From: Conus ventricosus
Lineage: Eukaryota > Mollusca > Gastropoda > Neogastropoda > Conidae
Direction of reading: 5' to 3'
Length of the DNA: 64,000 nucleotides
Assembly (NCBI GenBank): GCA_018398815.1
Contig: CM031607.1
Coordinates: forward strand, 85,285,956-85,349,955
The notes under the pieces were generated by a model. It made no database searches and was not told the DNA's origin. It saw only the letters and a program-made list of their open reading frames with translations. Position numbers and translations under genes: made by a program. Below are positions 19,867 through 30,547 of this stretch, in pieces; the stretch's first letter is position 1; each line of letters begins with the position of its first letter.

Positions 19867-20506
19867 ATGGAGCAGACGACTTTGGTGTCAATGCGATGTT
19901 AAACTTTATGATAAAAAAGCCTCATTTTTTCATTGATTTGTGGACAGACTGGTTGTGGAAAAACAATATTTTATCCTAGACCTATTGCAAAACAGTTTAT
20001 CGCTATAATTTTGATCATATTGTGATTTTCTGTCCAACACTTAAATGGAACAAAGCAAAACATGATAGAAGGTTTATATGGACAGATGATGAAATATATT
20101 TAGTTGATCCTAGAAATAAACTGAGTGAGTGTTTAGAACGCTTTTATAGGCTGTTTGAAGGAACGCAGACATTTTTATTACAGATGACTGTTCGGCAAAA
20201 AGAGACATATTTTAAAAAAAAAAAACGCTTTGTCAAAACTTGCTTCAGTGGAAGACATGCGGGGATAAGTGTGTGGTTTTTTATGTCAAAAATATAACTC
20301 AGTTTTAAAAGACTTTAGAGAACATTAAAGACTGTAGTTTTATTTCACATGAAAGAAGAGATCATTTGATGAATGTCTGCGCGAAAATGATGTTATTGAA
20401 AATGATCAGGAAAAACGCAGGATTAAGCAAAAACTAAAATCTAAAAAAGTTTTTTGTAAATTAGTATTGAAAAACGGATAACCCTACACAGTATTTTTGT
20501 TTGTAA
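19867..20506 (+). pseudogene. Broken copy of the packaging ATPase gene
   Basis: Aligns with 1763-2374. After ATGGAGCAG there is a 23-bp insertion (starting ACGACTTTGGTG) absent from copy A, which shifts the frame. Walker A (GQTGCGKT) is still encoded near 19942-19965. Walker B is damaged (FLLQMT in place of FIIDD in the shifted frame). The 3' ~75 codons lie in the right TIR. Confidence 0.85.
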
Positions 20507-20676
20507 AAAATTCGTTATTTTTTTGTTTATTAAAAAAATGTGTGATGGATTATCATTTTTAATTTCATTGTTGAAGGCTTACTTGTCAGAGAACAGTAAA
20601 ATATTTATTCTAGCTTTTACTGCCCGAAACTTGTTGAGGGCAGTTAAAAGCTAGAATGAACATTTTACTGTTCTCT
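20279..20676. repeat. Right terminal inverted repeat of copy B
   Basis: Inverted relative to 5088-5477. It contains the ATPase 3' end, a ~70-bp spacer with the TTACTTGTC motif next to the palindrome, and the tip palindrome. Confidence 0.85.
20588..20676. repeat. Right tip palindrome of copy B
   Basis: The inner arm AGAGAACAGTAAAATATTTA... and the outer arm pair with two substitutions and one single-A indel, around GCCC-GAAACTTGTTGA-GGGC. The same T:G position as in the other tips is kept. Confidence 0.9.
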
Positions 20677-20682
20677 GCAGTA

Positions 20683-20769
20683 GAGAATTGTCAACACTGT
20701 GTTGCATTGTGGCTTCTCAGACAGGGGTTGAGGGCACAGTCGTCCGTGAAGAGGAAGTCATTGACAGTG
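20683..20769 (-). mobile_element. LINE remnant (RT box C side), continuation of the copy B target
   Basis: Minus-strand reading gives DTVNDFLFTDDCALNPCLRS then QFSTA. This is the FADD-like catalytic box C of a Jockey/CR1-grade LINE (here FTDD) and its downstream sequence. Across the excised copy B it continues into CNNFGLTT at 5088-5060. The 5' end is truncated at 20769, beside (AC)n sequence. Confidence 0.7.
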
Positions 20770-20780
20770 TCCGTCGAGAC

Positions 20781-20875
20781 ACAAAACACACACCACACAC
20801 ACCCCACACACACAAACACACACAAAACACACCAAAATACATACACAAACACACGCACGTGCAAGCGCGCACGCA

Positions 20876-20927
<52 letters not shown>

Positions 20928-21130
20928 CACCACATGCCCGCCGCAGCACGCACGCCGACACACATATTGTGTCAACCATATTGTAATTAACCAGATTGTG
21001 TCTCATAAACGCTGAGGTTTCATGACAATAACATTTATTCTGTTCTATTCTATTCTATTATTCTATTCACACCACACACACCCCACACACACACACACAC
21101 ACACACACCCCACACACACACACACACATA
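20781..21130. repeat. (AC)n-rich microsatellite tracts
   Basis: Imperfect and then perfect (AC)n at 20781-20935, a TTCTATTCTATTC pentamer-like run near 21035-21067, and another (AC)n at 21070-21128. ORFs here are artefacts. Confidence 0.95.
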
Positions 21131-21499
21131 AAAGGAAGGAAATGACCGCGTGAGGAGACAAGACACATCCTACACCTTCCCCCACTCCCACCCATGCCCG
21201 TATTTTTATTAAAGGGATTAGGTTTAAAAATGTACTCTTCCAAAAAAGAAAATGAAAAAAAAAAAATGAAAAAAAGGGGAAGCGAGAGAGAGTTTTTTGT
21301 AAGATTTTTTAAAACCCAAAAATAATTTGGCGCAAGACGAAAGAGAGTGAGGAATTTGATTTTCCAAGTATGGACCCCCAAGTAATGGAAAATGCCCCCC
21401 TCTCCCAAATGCTGGGAATGTTACAGTCTCAGTCAGAAAACATGGGGAAGGGTTTGGGAGTCTGCAAAAAGTGATGCTGACTCTTTGAGAACATTTCCT

Positions 21500-21590
21500 C
21501 CATTCAAACTGTCTCAAGATGAGATTCCAACCTGGAAGCCTTGAAGCCCTATCCGCCGAGCTAACCAGCATGCCCTGTGAAGGGTTTCCC
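21500..21590 (-). repeat. Possible tRNA-derived SINE head
   Basis: The minus strand contains TTAGCTCGGCGGATAGGGC, resembling a Pol III A box (TAGCTCAGTGG-type), and about 30 bases later GGTTGGAATCTC, close to the B box GGTTCGAATCC. The acceptor ends do not pair, so it is not a functional tRNA. A tRNA-derived SINE fragment is the best guess. Confidence 0.35.
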
Positions 21591-21682
21591 CACTGAGAGT
21601 TCTACTGTTCAACGTCACGTCTCCACCTCTCACTCTCCACTCTTGAAAATTCCCGTATCCACTTTCCCTTTCCCCTTTTCTG

Positions 21683-21737
21683 CCCCCCCCCCCTCCCCCC
21701 CCCCCCCCCCCCCCCCCCCACACACCACACACCACAC
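21683..21737. repeat. Poly-C tract with adjacent CA repeats
   Basis: About 37 C interrupted by one T, then ACACACCACACACC. On the other strand this is a poly-G run able to form quadruplexes. Confidence 0.95.
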
Positions 21738-21771
21738 ATTCACTAATTCACAAAAACTTGGGGAATGATAG

Positions 21772-22587
21772 TGTTACAATTTATAAGGGAGACAAGAAAA
21801 GGAGGAACTTTTGCGAAAAGACGTCCATGCAGTAATGACGAGTTGCAAGCCTCCGTTTATTTATGGCTTTTTGATCTAGATCTTTGTAGTTTCGGTCAGT
21901 TTGTGCTATTGTTGGTTTATTTAAAACATTTGGACAGTGAAAAGTAGGCCTACTTGTTCAGTATTGTTTTGGGATCGATTGATAATGCGACTGGAATATT
22001 CAAGATTATATTTTGAATGTTCACCGGTTTCCGTAAGTTTTATAGTGCATTACCCAAGGTTTGAGAATGTTGTGGAACCTGACGAATTACATTCGCATAC
22101 GCTCGTCACGATTTCATTGGTTAAGCTTACTGATGTGCAGGATATTATAGAAAAGATAATTGAGTATGTTCAAGAATATTCTTAAGATAACATATAAAAA
22201 AATGAGAGCTTGTGCGACTGAGAGGGGAGAGAGAGAGAGAGAGAGAGAGAATTTTTTTTTTTAGAGTTCTAGTCATTGTCGAGCATAAAAGTGTTCGGGT
22301 CTTCACTGAGTTTGAGTCTAGTCATGAAAAGCTGCCATTGGTAAATATGCCCGCTGCATGACGATTGAGTCCTGTGCGACGTATTGAACCTGAAGGTCAG
22401 TGGCTTGTTTTTGTTCCTATATTTTTCAACGTTTGTAAATAAAAGTATCCCTTCGTTTCAATACCGCCTGGGGTATTTTGTCGTCTGCAAGTCGAACACC
22501 TACCACAGGATCTACAACGAAACTCTTACAAGCTAGGCTACTGCACTTACCTTGCCCCTGAGGAAGTCATCGCCTTAGCGTGTAACA
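21772..22587 (+). repeat. 5' LTR of the Gypsy-type element
   Basis: 816 bp, TGTTACA...TGTAACA. It includes a (GA)n tract near 22227-22250. It matches 24307-25069 closely except for scattered single-base indels, and the 3' LTR with more substitutions. An internal sequence TTTGGGGGCCAAGCCGGGGT directly follows as the probable primer-binding region. Confidence 0.9.
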
Positions 22588-24306
22588 TTTGGGGGCCAAG
22601 CCGGGGTCCTGCTACATTTGGGGTTTATTCCAATTTCCAGAGACATTATTCACTGGCCTGTACTAAACCAACTGCGATCATAAAGTCACCAGTCTAGATC
22701 CACGTCGATATACGCCGCCACGTACTGCACGGCTGTCGTCTGAGAGAAAAAGAAACTTAGATCAAAACGCTCAGCGTCAAGAAAGTCTTCAGCGGTGTTT
22801 CGTACACCCAGGGGGGTGTACAGCGTTTAGTGCATCGAGCAGGGCCAGGGAAATGGAGGAAACTGTCGCCTGTGTCTGCAAGAACAATTAGGGTTCTACA
22901 GAGCTAGGAGAGTCAAACGGAAGACTGCTGCGTGAGTCTGTAGGCCTAGTTGAACACCAGAAAGTATTGTTTCAGTGACTGATCGTTGACATTAGTCTGA
23001 GTTACCATGCAATACGTGAAGATTGGAATGGGAAATAGGCCTTGCAGGTGATGAACTCAGGAAATATGTTCAAGAGGCTGAGGAAAAGGCTGCAGCGAGA
23101 GAAAATGGAAAGAAGAAAAATAGAATTGGCAGCTGAAGAGAAGAAAAGACTGGAGCAGGAAGAAAAGTGAAGAGAAGAGAAGGGTAAAAGAAGGAGAACG
23201 TTAAAGCAGGAAAAGAGAGCAAGATAGAAAAAGAGAAGAGCAAGCTGCTGAAAGAGAATTGAAAAGACTTGAAATAGAATATCAAGAGGAAAGAGACAAA
23301 GAAATTTGAAAAGCGGATGGCAAAAGTGAAAGTTCAAATGGCGAACGCATTTCCCAGTCAGAAACTGGAGTCGCCAAGAGACCACGTCTTCCAGCTTTTG
23401 TAGATGGGAAAGACAACCTCGACAGTTATTGGAACGTTTGAACGCCATTCTGAAGCAATGAGATGGCGAAAAGAGCAATGGCTACCAGCTTAAGTGCCCT
23501 TTTGACTGGTCACACCCTTGAGGTCTACTCAAGACTACCCCGAGAAGAAGCAAATGAATATAAAACACTGAAAACAGCTTCTTCGAAGTTATGATTTTTT
23601 TTTAACAAACGTCCACACACACGTTTTCGGTCCAGTAGGCCAGAGAAGAAAAGAAAAGTCTGCTCAATTCCTAACCAGGATTCAAAACTATCTAGAGAGA
23701 TGGCTGAAGTTGGCTGGAAGAAAGAAAGACTATGAAGGCTTTTCATATCTGGTCCTGAAACGAACAATTTGTAGAATCCTGTCGTAAAGACCTCGCATCC
23801 CACCTTCTTAAAGAAAAAGTCCAGAGCCAGAAATCCTGACGAAGCCCCCTCAGAGGTTCCTGGAGTCTCACCAACTGGACCATTGACACTAGATCAAAAC
23901 CATTACAGACCGGATACGACCAGTCCAGTTCAAGTATATCAACCCCACATTGAAATGCCTCAACTGCGGACGCCCCGGGTCCCACGGCTGCTGAATGCAA
24001 CTGCCCAAGTATTCAGTTAAGCGCAGCCCTCCACACTTTAGTCATGAAGACCGGGAAAAACCAGCGCCAAGGTGGAAATAAAAGAAACCTAACACCTGCC
24101 CAATGTTGCCAACAGGAAAGGAGTCGGGAGAGACACCTGTCGCAGAGGAGGTGGAGATCTACTTCACGTCAAGCCCGTGACAGCTCTGAAGAGCATGAGA
24201 AAGTGGTGCAATGTGCCTTCTTAACCATGCCAAAGACTTTGAGTGTCATGCCTGGTGAAGGGACATTATGATGATACGGAAGTGCAGCTCTCAGGACACA
24301 CGGTGG
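22588..24306 (+). pseudogene. First (indel-rich) copy of the gag half
   Basis: This is the same sequence as 25070-26896 with many one-base insertions and deletions, often in homopolymers (GAAAATGG for GAACTGG, TTTTTTTT for TTTCC). It breaks off at 24300-24306, where CACACGGTG meets GGCAGTAATGACG from inside the LTR. The shared GCAGT could reflect recombination or a mis-join. Confidence 0.8.
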
Positions 24307-24694
24307 GCAGTAATGACGAGTTGCAAGCCTCCGTTTATTTATGGCTTTTAGATCTAGATCTTTGTAGTTTCGGTCAGTTAGTGCTATTGTTGGTTTATTT
24401 AAAACATTTGGACAGTGAACGTAGGCCTACTTGTTCAGTATTGTTTTGGGATCGATTGATAATGCGACTGGAATATTCAAGATTATATTAGAATGTTCAC
24501 CAGGTTTCCGTAAGTTGATAGTGCATTACCGAAGGTTCGAGAATGTTGTGGAACCTGACCGAATTACATTCGCATACGCTCGTCACGATTTCATTGGTTA
24601 AGCTTACTGATGTGCAGGATATTATAGAAAAGAATAATTGAGTATGTTCAAGAATATTCTTTAAGATAACATATAAAAGAATGAGAGCTGTGCG

Positions 24695-24730
<36 letters not shown>

Positions 24731-25069
24731 TTTTTTTTTAGAGTTCTAGTCATTGTCGAGCATAAAAGTGTTCGGGTCTTCACTGAGTTTGAGTCTAGTC
24801 GATGAAAAGCTGCCATTGGTAAAATATTGCCCGCTGCATGTACGATTGAGTTCCTGTGCGACGTATTGAACCTGAAGGTCAGTGGCTTGTTTTTTGTTCC
24901 TATATTTTTCAACGTTTGTAAATAAAAGTATCCTCTTCGTTTCAATACCGCCTGGTGTATTTTGTCGTCTGCAAGTCGAACACCTACCACAGGATCTACA
25001 ACGAACTCTTACAAGCTAGGCTACTGCACTTACCTTGCACTGAGGAAGTCATCGCCTTAGCGTGTAACA
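24307..25069 (+). repeat. Internal LTR copy lacking its first ~55 bp
   Basis: It starts inside the LTR at GCAGTAATGACG and ends TGTAACA at 25069. The sequence is nearly identical to 21772-22587 but without its indels. Confidence 0.9.
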
Positions 25070-25090
25070 TTTGGGGGCCAAGCCGGGATC

Positions 25091-25190
25091 NNNNNNNNNN
25101 NNNNNNNNNNNNNNNNNNNNNNNNNNNNNNNNNNNNNNNNNNNNNNNNNNNNNNNNNNNNNNNNNNNNNNNNNNNNNNNNNNNNNNNNNN
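25091..25190. other. Assembly gap of exactly 100 N
   Basis: The flanks GCCAAGCCGGGATC and CTGCTACATTGGTG are contiguous in the first copy (CCAAGCCGGGGTCCTGCTAC at about 22597-22616). The true gap here is therefore likely to be about zero bases. The round number indicates a scaffolding placeholder. Confidence 0.95.
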
Positions 25191-25588
25191 CTGCTACATT
25201 GGTGTTTATTCCAATTTCCAGAGACATTATTCACTGGCCTGTACTAAACCAACTGCGATCATAAAGTCACCAGTCTAGATCCACGTCGATATACGCCGCC
25301 ACGTACTGCATCGGCTGTCGTCTGAGGAGAAACGAAACTTAGATCAAAACGCTCAGCGTCAAGAAAGTCTTCAGCGGTGTTTTCGTACACCCAGGGTGTG
25401 TACAGCGTTTAGTGCATCGAGCAGGTCCAGGGAAATGGAGGAAACTGTCGCCTGTGTCTGCAAGAACAATTAGGGTTCTACAGAGCTAGGAGAGTCAAAC
25501 GGAAGACTGCTGCGTGAGTCTGTAGGCCTAGTTGAACACCAGAAAGTATTGTTTCAGTGACTGATCGTTGACATTAGTCTGAGTTACC

Positions 25589-26981
25589 ATGCAATACGTG
25601 AAGATTGGAATGGAACTAGGCCTTGCAGGTGATGAACTCAGGAAATATGTTCAAGAGGCTGAGGAAAAGGCTGCAGCGAGAGAACTGGAAAGAAGAAAAA
25701 TAGAATTGGCAGCTGAAGAGAAGAAAAGACTGGAGCAGGAAGAACGTGAAGAGAAGAGAAGGCTAGAAGAAGGAGAACGTTAAAGCAGGAAAAGAGAGCA
25801 AGATAGAAAAAGAGAAGAGCAAGCTGCTGAAAGAGAATTGAAAAGACTTGAAATAGAATATCAAGAGGAAGAGAGACAAAGAGAATTTGAACAGCGGATG
25901 GCAAAAGTGAAAGTTCAAAATGGCGAACGCATTTCCCAGTCAGAAACTGGAGTCGCCAAGAGACCACGTCTTCCAGCTTTTGTAGATGGGAAAGACAACC
26001 TCGACAGTTATCTGGAACGTTTTGAACGCCATTCTGAAGCAATGAGATGGCGAAAAGAGCAATGGGCTACCAGCTTAAGTGCCCTTTTGACTGGTCACAC
26101 CCTTGAGGTCTACTCAAGACTACCCCGAGAAGAAGCAAATGAATATAAAACACTGAAAACAGCTTCTTCGAAGTTATGATTTTTCCGAACAAGGCGTCCA
26201 CACACGTTTTCGGTCCAGTAGGCCAGAGAAGAACGAAAGTCCTGCTCAATTCCTAACCAGGATTCAAAACTATCTAGAGAGATGGCTGAAGTTGGCTGGA
26301 AGAAAGAAAGACTATGATGGCTTGTCATATCTGGTCCTGAACGAACAATTTGTAGAATCCTGTCGTAAAGACCTCGCATCCCACCTTCTACAAGAAAAAG
26401 TCCAGAGCCAGAAATCCCTGACTGAAGCCGCTCAGAGGTTCCTGGAGTCTCACAACTGGACCATTGACACTAGATCAAAACCATCTACAGACCGGATACG
26501 ACCAGTCCAGGTTCCAAGTATATCAACCCCACCATTGAAATGCCTCAACTGCGGACGCCTGGGTCACACGGCTGCTGAATGCAGACTGCCCAAGTATTCA
26601 GTTAAGCGCAGCCCTCCACACTTTAGTCATGAAGACCGGAAAGACCAGCGCCAAGGTGGAAATAAAAGAAACCTAACACCTGCCAATGTTGCCATCAGGG
26701 AAAGGAGTCGGGAGAGACACCTGTCGCAGAGGAGGTGGAGATCTACTTCACGTCAAGCCCGTGACAGCTCTGAAGAGCATGAGAAAGTGGTGCAATGTGC
26801 CTTCTTAAACCATGCCAAGAGTACTTTGAGTGTCATGCCTGTGGTGAAGGGACATTATGATGATACGGAAGTGCAGCTGCTCAGAGACACACGGTGCAGT
26901 GGAGTCCTTAAGAAGGACATTGTTCCTGAAAAAGTTTACTGCCAAGAACGGCTACCTACGATGTGTCCAAAGACATGTTGA
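25589..26981 (+). pseudogene. Gypsy Gag with zinc knuckle, second copy (broken)
   Basis: The start MQYVKIGMELGLAGDELRKY leads into a long E/K/R-rich coil. A stop interrupts at 25781, and the frame resumes at about 25838 (LEIEYQEEERQREFEQRMAK). RPRLPAFVDGKDNLDSYLER and a capsid-like region to 26179 follow. The third open piece (26292-26981) has the SCAN-like WLKLAGRKKDYDGLSYLVLN and the zinc knuckle CLNCGRLGHTAAEC (C-x2-C-x4-H-x4-C) at about residue 80. Gag packages the element RNA in this family. Two to three frameshifts separate the pieces. Confidence 0.8.
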
Positions 26982-27558
26982 GGCTGTCCCCACAGCTGAC
27001 ACTGAATTTTCTACACCTTTTTTTGTTGGGAAGGTGAATACTTTGTGCCTGCACAGTCCTCCTTATGACGTCATCATCGGCAATATTGAAGGCGCCCGCG
27101 CAGCTGAAGAGCCTGACCCTGAATGGCCACACACCTGTGCAGTAACAGCTCGCACACAATCCAAGAAGAAGAAAGAAGAGAGATCTACACCATTGAAGAT
27201 CAGCAAGTCCACAGAAATTCCAGAAATAACCAGAGAGAAACTAATCCATTTACAGCAAGCTGACCCTTCTCTGCAAAACTACGCCAGCAAAACAGACGCC
27301 ATGACCAAGGGTAATACCGAGGTATCCTTTGTGAAGAAAAATGGCATCATGTGCAGACAGTACAAGAAATACTTTGAACCAGAAGAAAAGCCAGCTACAG
27401 ATGCACATGTTGCTGAATTCCAAGAATGGGAGCCACCTCACCACTCCGGTGATGGTGACAACTTCACTGAAGGAAGTTCTGTGAACGATGAAGAACTGTT
27501 AGAACAAAATGATTTCAGATCCCAGGGAACTGTTGACAGTGTAGTTTTGGGGCCATAA
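26860..27558 (+). pseudogene. Aspartic protease and linker region of Pol (inactive)
   Basis: EVQLLRDTRCSGV at 26870-26910 is the retropepsin active site, with DTR where D-T/S-G is required. After a frame change FVGKVNTLCLHSPPYDVIIG is the normal protease C-terminus. A 150-residue polar linker follows (MTKGNTEVSFVKKNGIMCRQ...), ending with a stop at 27556-27558. The Gly-to-Arg change should abolish activity. Confidence 0.7.
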
Positions 27559-28409
27559 CTGAACAGCCATCAGCAACAGAAATACGTGGACTGTTAAAAT
27601 GAGTACTCAAGTATAAAATAGTACTCACTGAGTTTCCAGGAAAACATATCTGATTCAGCATGAAGTGAAGTTGACATCACCGGAGCCTATCAGGTCAAAG
27701 CCCTACCCATTGCCTTATGCTACCAGAGAGTCACTGAAAGTGGACATCAAAGACATGTTAATTAACCTTTCCCGTACTCCGTGGGTGTGAAATCACCCAG
27801 ACACGTGTTTTTTGCTCTGTAACTCTAGTAATTTTGAAGCCACTTCCACTTAATTTCATGACTTTGTCCCTAATATATTATACTACATATCAACTGAAAA
27901 TTATTTTGTTTTATACATAAACAAAGAAATAATTAAACAATTAATGTCCCAGTACGTCGTGGGTGTGAGAACACCCATACTACCAAAGAATAAACCTTGC
28001 ACGCCGTACACCGTGGGGTGGGGCCACCCATACTTAAAAACCTTGCGCGCCACACGCTATGGATGTGACGTCACGCGTGCTTGCTAGAGAGAGATAAGAG
28101 TCGCGTTGGTAAGAAATTCCTTCCTGCCCACGATTTGGTGCCACCGAGTTCCGTCTGCTTTGTCTTTTGCGGGGCGCGTACTGCCAAGTGTGAGCAATGT
28201 ACGTCATAATCAAAATGATGCAAAGTAACATTACGTATTTTTAAAAACCAAAAAAAAAAAAACACGTAGGCCTTGGTATGTTGCACATTCTAGGAAACAT
28301 CATACTGATAGAGGATCAAGTATTTCTAATGTTTTACCAATACACACACACACGCGCGGGCCTGTGCGCGTGTACTATATAGCATAGCTCTATATATGTC
28401 TTTCCATGC

Positions 28410-28800
28410 ATGCACATACACACTTTCTCTCTCTCTCTCTCTGTTTCTCTTTCTCTCTCGCACAAATATGCAATAATGTTCACATGCACACACACTTTCT
28501 CTCTCTTTCTCTGTGTTTCTCTTTCTCTCTCGTACAAATATGCAATAATGTTCACATACACACACACTTTCTCTCTCTTTCTCTGTGTTTCTCTTTCTCT
28601 CTCGCACAAATATGCAATAATGTTCACATACACACACACTTTCTCTCTCTTTCTCTGTGTTTCTCTTTCTCTCTCGCACAAATATGCAATAATGTTCACA
28701 TACACACACACTTTCTCTCTCTCTCTCTCTCTCTGTTTCTCTTTCTCTCTCGCACAAACATGCAATAATGCTCACATGCACACACACAGATAAACGCACA
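28410..28800. repeat. ~64-bp compound repeat of CT-rich and CACA units
   Basis: Five to six copies of TTTCTCTCTC..., then CACAAATATGCAATAATGTT, then CACATACACACACAC. Long ORFs on both strands (HTHFLSLSLCFSFSL, ERERET) are repeat artefacts. Confidence 0.9.
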
Positions 28801-28940
28801 TTCATGCGGCCGCCTGTGCACAGTTATTCACTGAGAAACAACAACAACGAACAACCGTTTGACGCAAGTAGCAAGACTCTCATCTCATAGAAGTCAAATT
28901 TGCATGACGTACGGCAAGGTCTTACTTCCTCGAAAAAAAA

Positions 28941-29218
28941 CATGGGTTACTGTACACCCACGGCGTACGGCGAGGGGTTAGTTCCTACACAAAAACCATG
29001 GGTTACTGTACACCCACGGCGTACGGCGAGGGGTTAGTTCCTACACAAAAACCATGGGTTACTGTACACCCACGGCGTACGGCGAGGGGTTAGCTCCTAT
29101 ACAAAAACCATGGGTTACTGTACACCCACGGCGTACGGCGAGGGGTTATTCCTTCTTAGAAAGCATGGGTTTCTGCACACCCACGAAGTACAGCGCGCAA
29201 AATTTTAGGCGACGTACG
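28941..29218. repeat. 56-bp subterminal tandem repeat of the piggyBac-like element
   Basis: The units begin at 28941, 28997, 29053, 29109 and 29164, each starting CATGGGTTACTGTACACCCA and containing CGGCGTACGGCGAGGGGTTA. The reverse complement of the CACCCACGGCGTACG core occurs in diverged form at the left end (27775-28075). Confidence 0.85.
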
Positions 29219-29229
29219 GGAAAGGTTAA

Positions 29230-30415
29230 AACTTCGAGTTATATGGGAGTCCCAAGGCTCGTCATACGCGTCGCCAGTTGTCGCTGTTAAAAAGAAAGAA
29301 GGTACTAACCGGGTGTGCATAGATTTTAGGCAACTCAACAAGCTGATTTACCTAGATCCTGAACCCATGCCTACAGCTGCTGACCTATTCCAGAGACTGA
29401 GTGGAGATCTTTTTTTTTTCCAAGATCGCTAAGCAAGGGGTACTGGCAAGTCCCCATACCAGAAGAAGACATTCCAAAGACTTCCTTTGTAACTCCAGAT
29501 GGGGCATATGAGTTTTCTCCGAATGCCCTTTGGTATGAAGAATTCTGGAGCAACACTCAAGAGGGGTATGAGAAAACTATTGGGCAACACAGAAGATGTC
29601 ATATACTACTGGGATGGTATCATGGTCCATTCCAAAACATGGACAGAACACCTGGACATTTTTTGGAAGCTGTTCAAACGGCTGTCTTCTGCTAACTTGA
29701 CTGCAAGACCCAGCAAGTGTGTTACTGGTACAGATGATATTGACTTCATTGGTCACCGTCTCCAGGAAGGAATAAAAGGGGTGCTCAAGGATAATGTGAC
29801 AAAAATTTTGGAAGCACCTCGTACCCAGACAAAGGAACAATTGCAGCTCTTTCTCGGCTTAGTGGGGTTCTAAAGAGAATACATGCCTCACTTGCAACTG
29901 TGACGGTTCCCATATAGGACCTTCTACGCAAGGGGAAGCCCAACCAACTAGAGTGGGGAGATGCACAAGACCGAGCCTTCAACACTGTGAAGAACTTTCT
30001 GTCCGAGGAACCTGTGCCACGGTTGCCTGACCCTAACAAGGCGTTTGTGCTCAGCACTGATGCCTCTGACAAGGGTGTTGGTGCAGTCTTCATGCAGGAA
30101 CATGATGGGAAGCTGTTCCCAGTCTCTTACGCCAGCAAGAAACTATGCAGGGCAGAGTGGAGGTATGCTACCATGGAGAAGAAGTGCCTTGCTATTGTGT
30201 GGGCAGTACGAAAGTTCGAAGTGTTTCTCCAGGGGGTTCGCTTAATATTGCGTACTGACCATAAACCTTTTATCATTTTTAGAATCTGCCAAGTTTGTGA
30301 ACAGTAGGGTCATGCACTGGGCCATGTACCTTAAGAACTTTGATATGAAGGTTGAATATGTAAAAAGGCACAGACAAGCTGGTAGCAGATTTTTTTAAGT
30401 CGTGCATGAGTAAAT
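29230..30415 (+). pseudogene. Gypsy reverse transcriptase and RNase H (inactive)
   Basis: CIDFRQLNKL (RT domain 1) is followed by a T-run frameshift at 29411. FVTPDGAYEF comes next, then in another frame MPFGMKNSGATLKRGMRKLL. The catalytic YxDD box is YYWDGIMVHS, so the second Asp is Gly. After another shift the RNase H domain is open (29987-30300): FVLSTDASDKGVGAVF, WRYATMEKKCLAIVWAV and RTDHKPF, with the D, E and D residues in place. An integrase domain is absent. Confidence 0.8.
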
Positions 30416-30547
30416 GAGGCTTGTTCTAGTTGTAGACTTTGAACTGGGTGTGTGTGGCCAGTTGATCTTTGTTTTAAAGTCATTTGACATTTCTTTTAAA
30501 TTGTAAAAGTTTTTAGAAATTTGGGACATTTCTTTAAGTGGGGGTTA

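Larger units (their letters stand above)
5088..20676. mobile_element. Complete 15.6-kb Maverick/Polinton-like (adinto-like) element, copy B
   Basis: The element is bounded by AGAGAACAG...CTGTTCTCT ends and flanked by GCAGT(A) at 5083-5088 and 20677-20682, a 5-6 bp target duplication inside a LINE. Terminal inverted repeats are about 390 bp, with a palindrome at each tip. Recognisable genes, all frame-broken, are: DDE integrase (+), family-B DNA polymerase (-), major capsid protein (-), hydrophobic coiled-coil protein (+), conserved protein (-), candidate minor capsid (+), unknown protein (+) and packaging ATPase (+). Integrase plus PolB plus capsid plus packaging ATPase is the Maverick/Polinton signature. 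I see no adenain-like protease, but frame damage could hide one. Confidence 0.9.
27762..29225. mobile_element. piggyBac-like non-autonomous element in pol
   Basis: The ends are TTAACCTTTCCCGTAC at the left and GTACGGGAAAGG followed by TTAA at the right. The 12-bp inverted ends (CCTTTCCCGTAC) and TTAA target are typical of the piggyBac superfamily. Removing 27762-29225 leaves GACATGTTAAAACTTCG, which restores an open Pol frame (DML, then LRVIWESQGSSYASPVVAVK). There is no transposase ORF. Inside are inverted families of a GTACG-CGTGGGTGT motif near both ends and a compound microsatellite in the middle. Confidence 0.75.

Noticed and set aside
21500..21590. A genuine tRNA gene on the minus strand
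   Set aside because: A- and B-box-like sequences are present, but the acceptor and anticodon stems do not form. A SINE fragment is more likely.
28326..28805. 159- and 143-codon ORFs on the minus strand and 120-127-codon ORFs on the plus strand
   Set aside because: CT/CACA compound repeat inside the piggyBac-like element.
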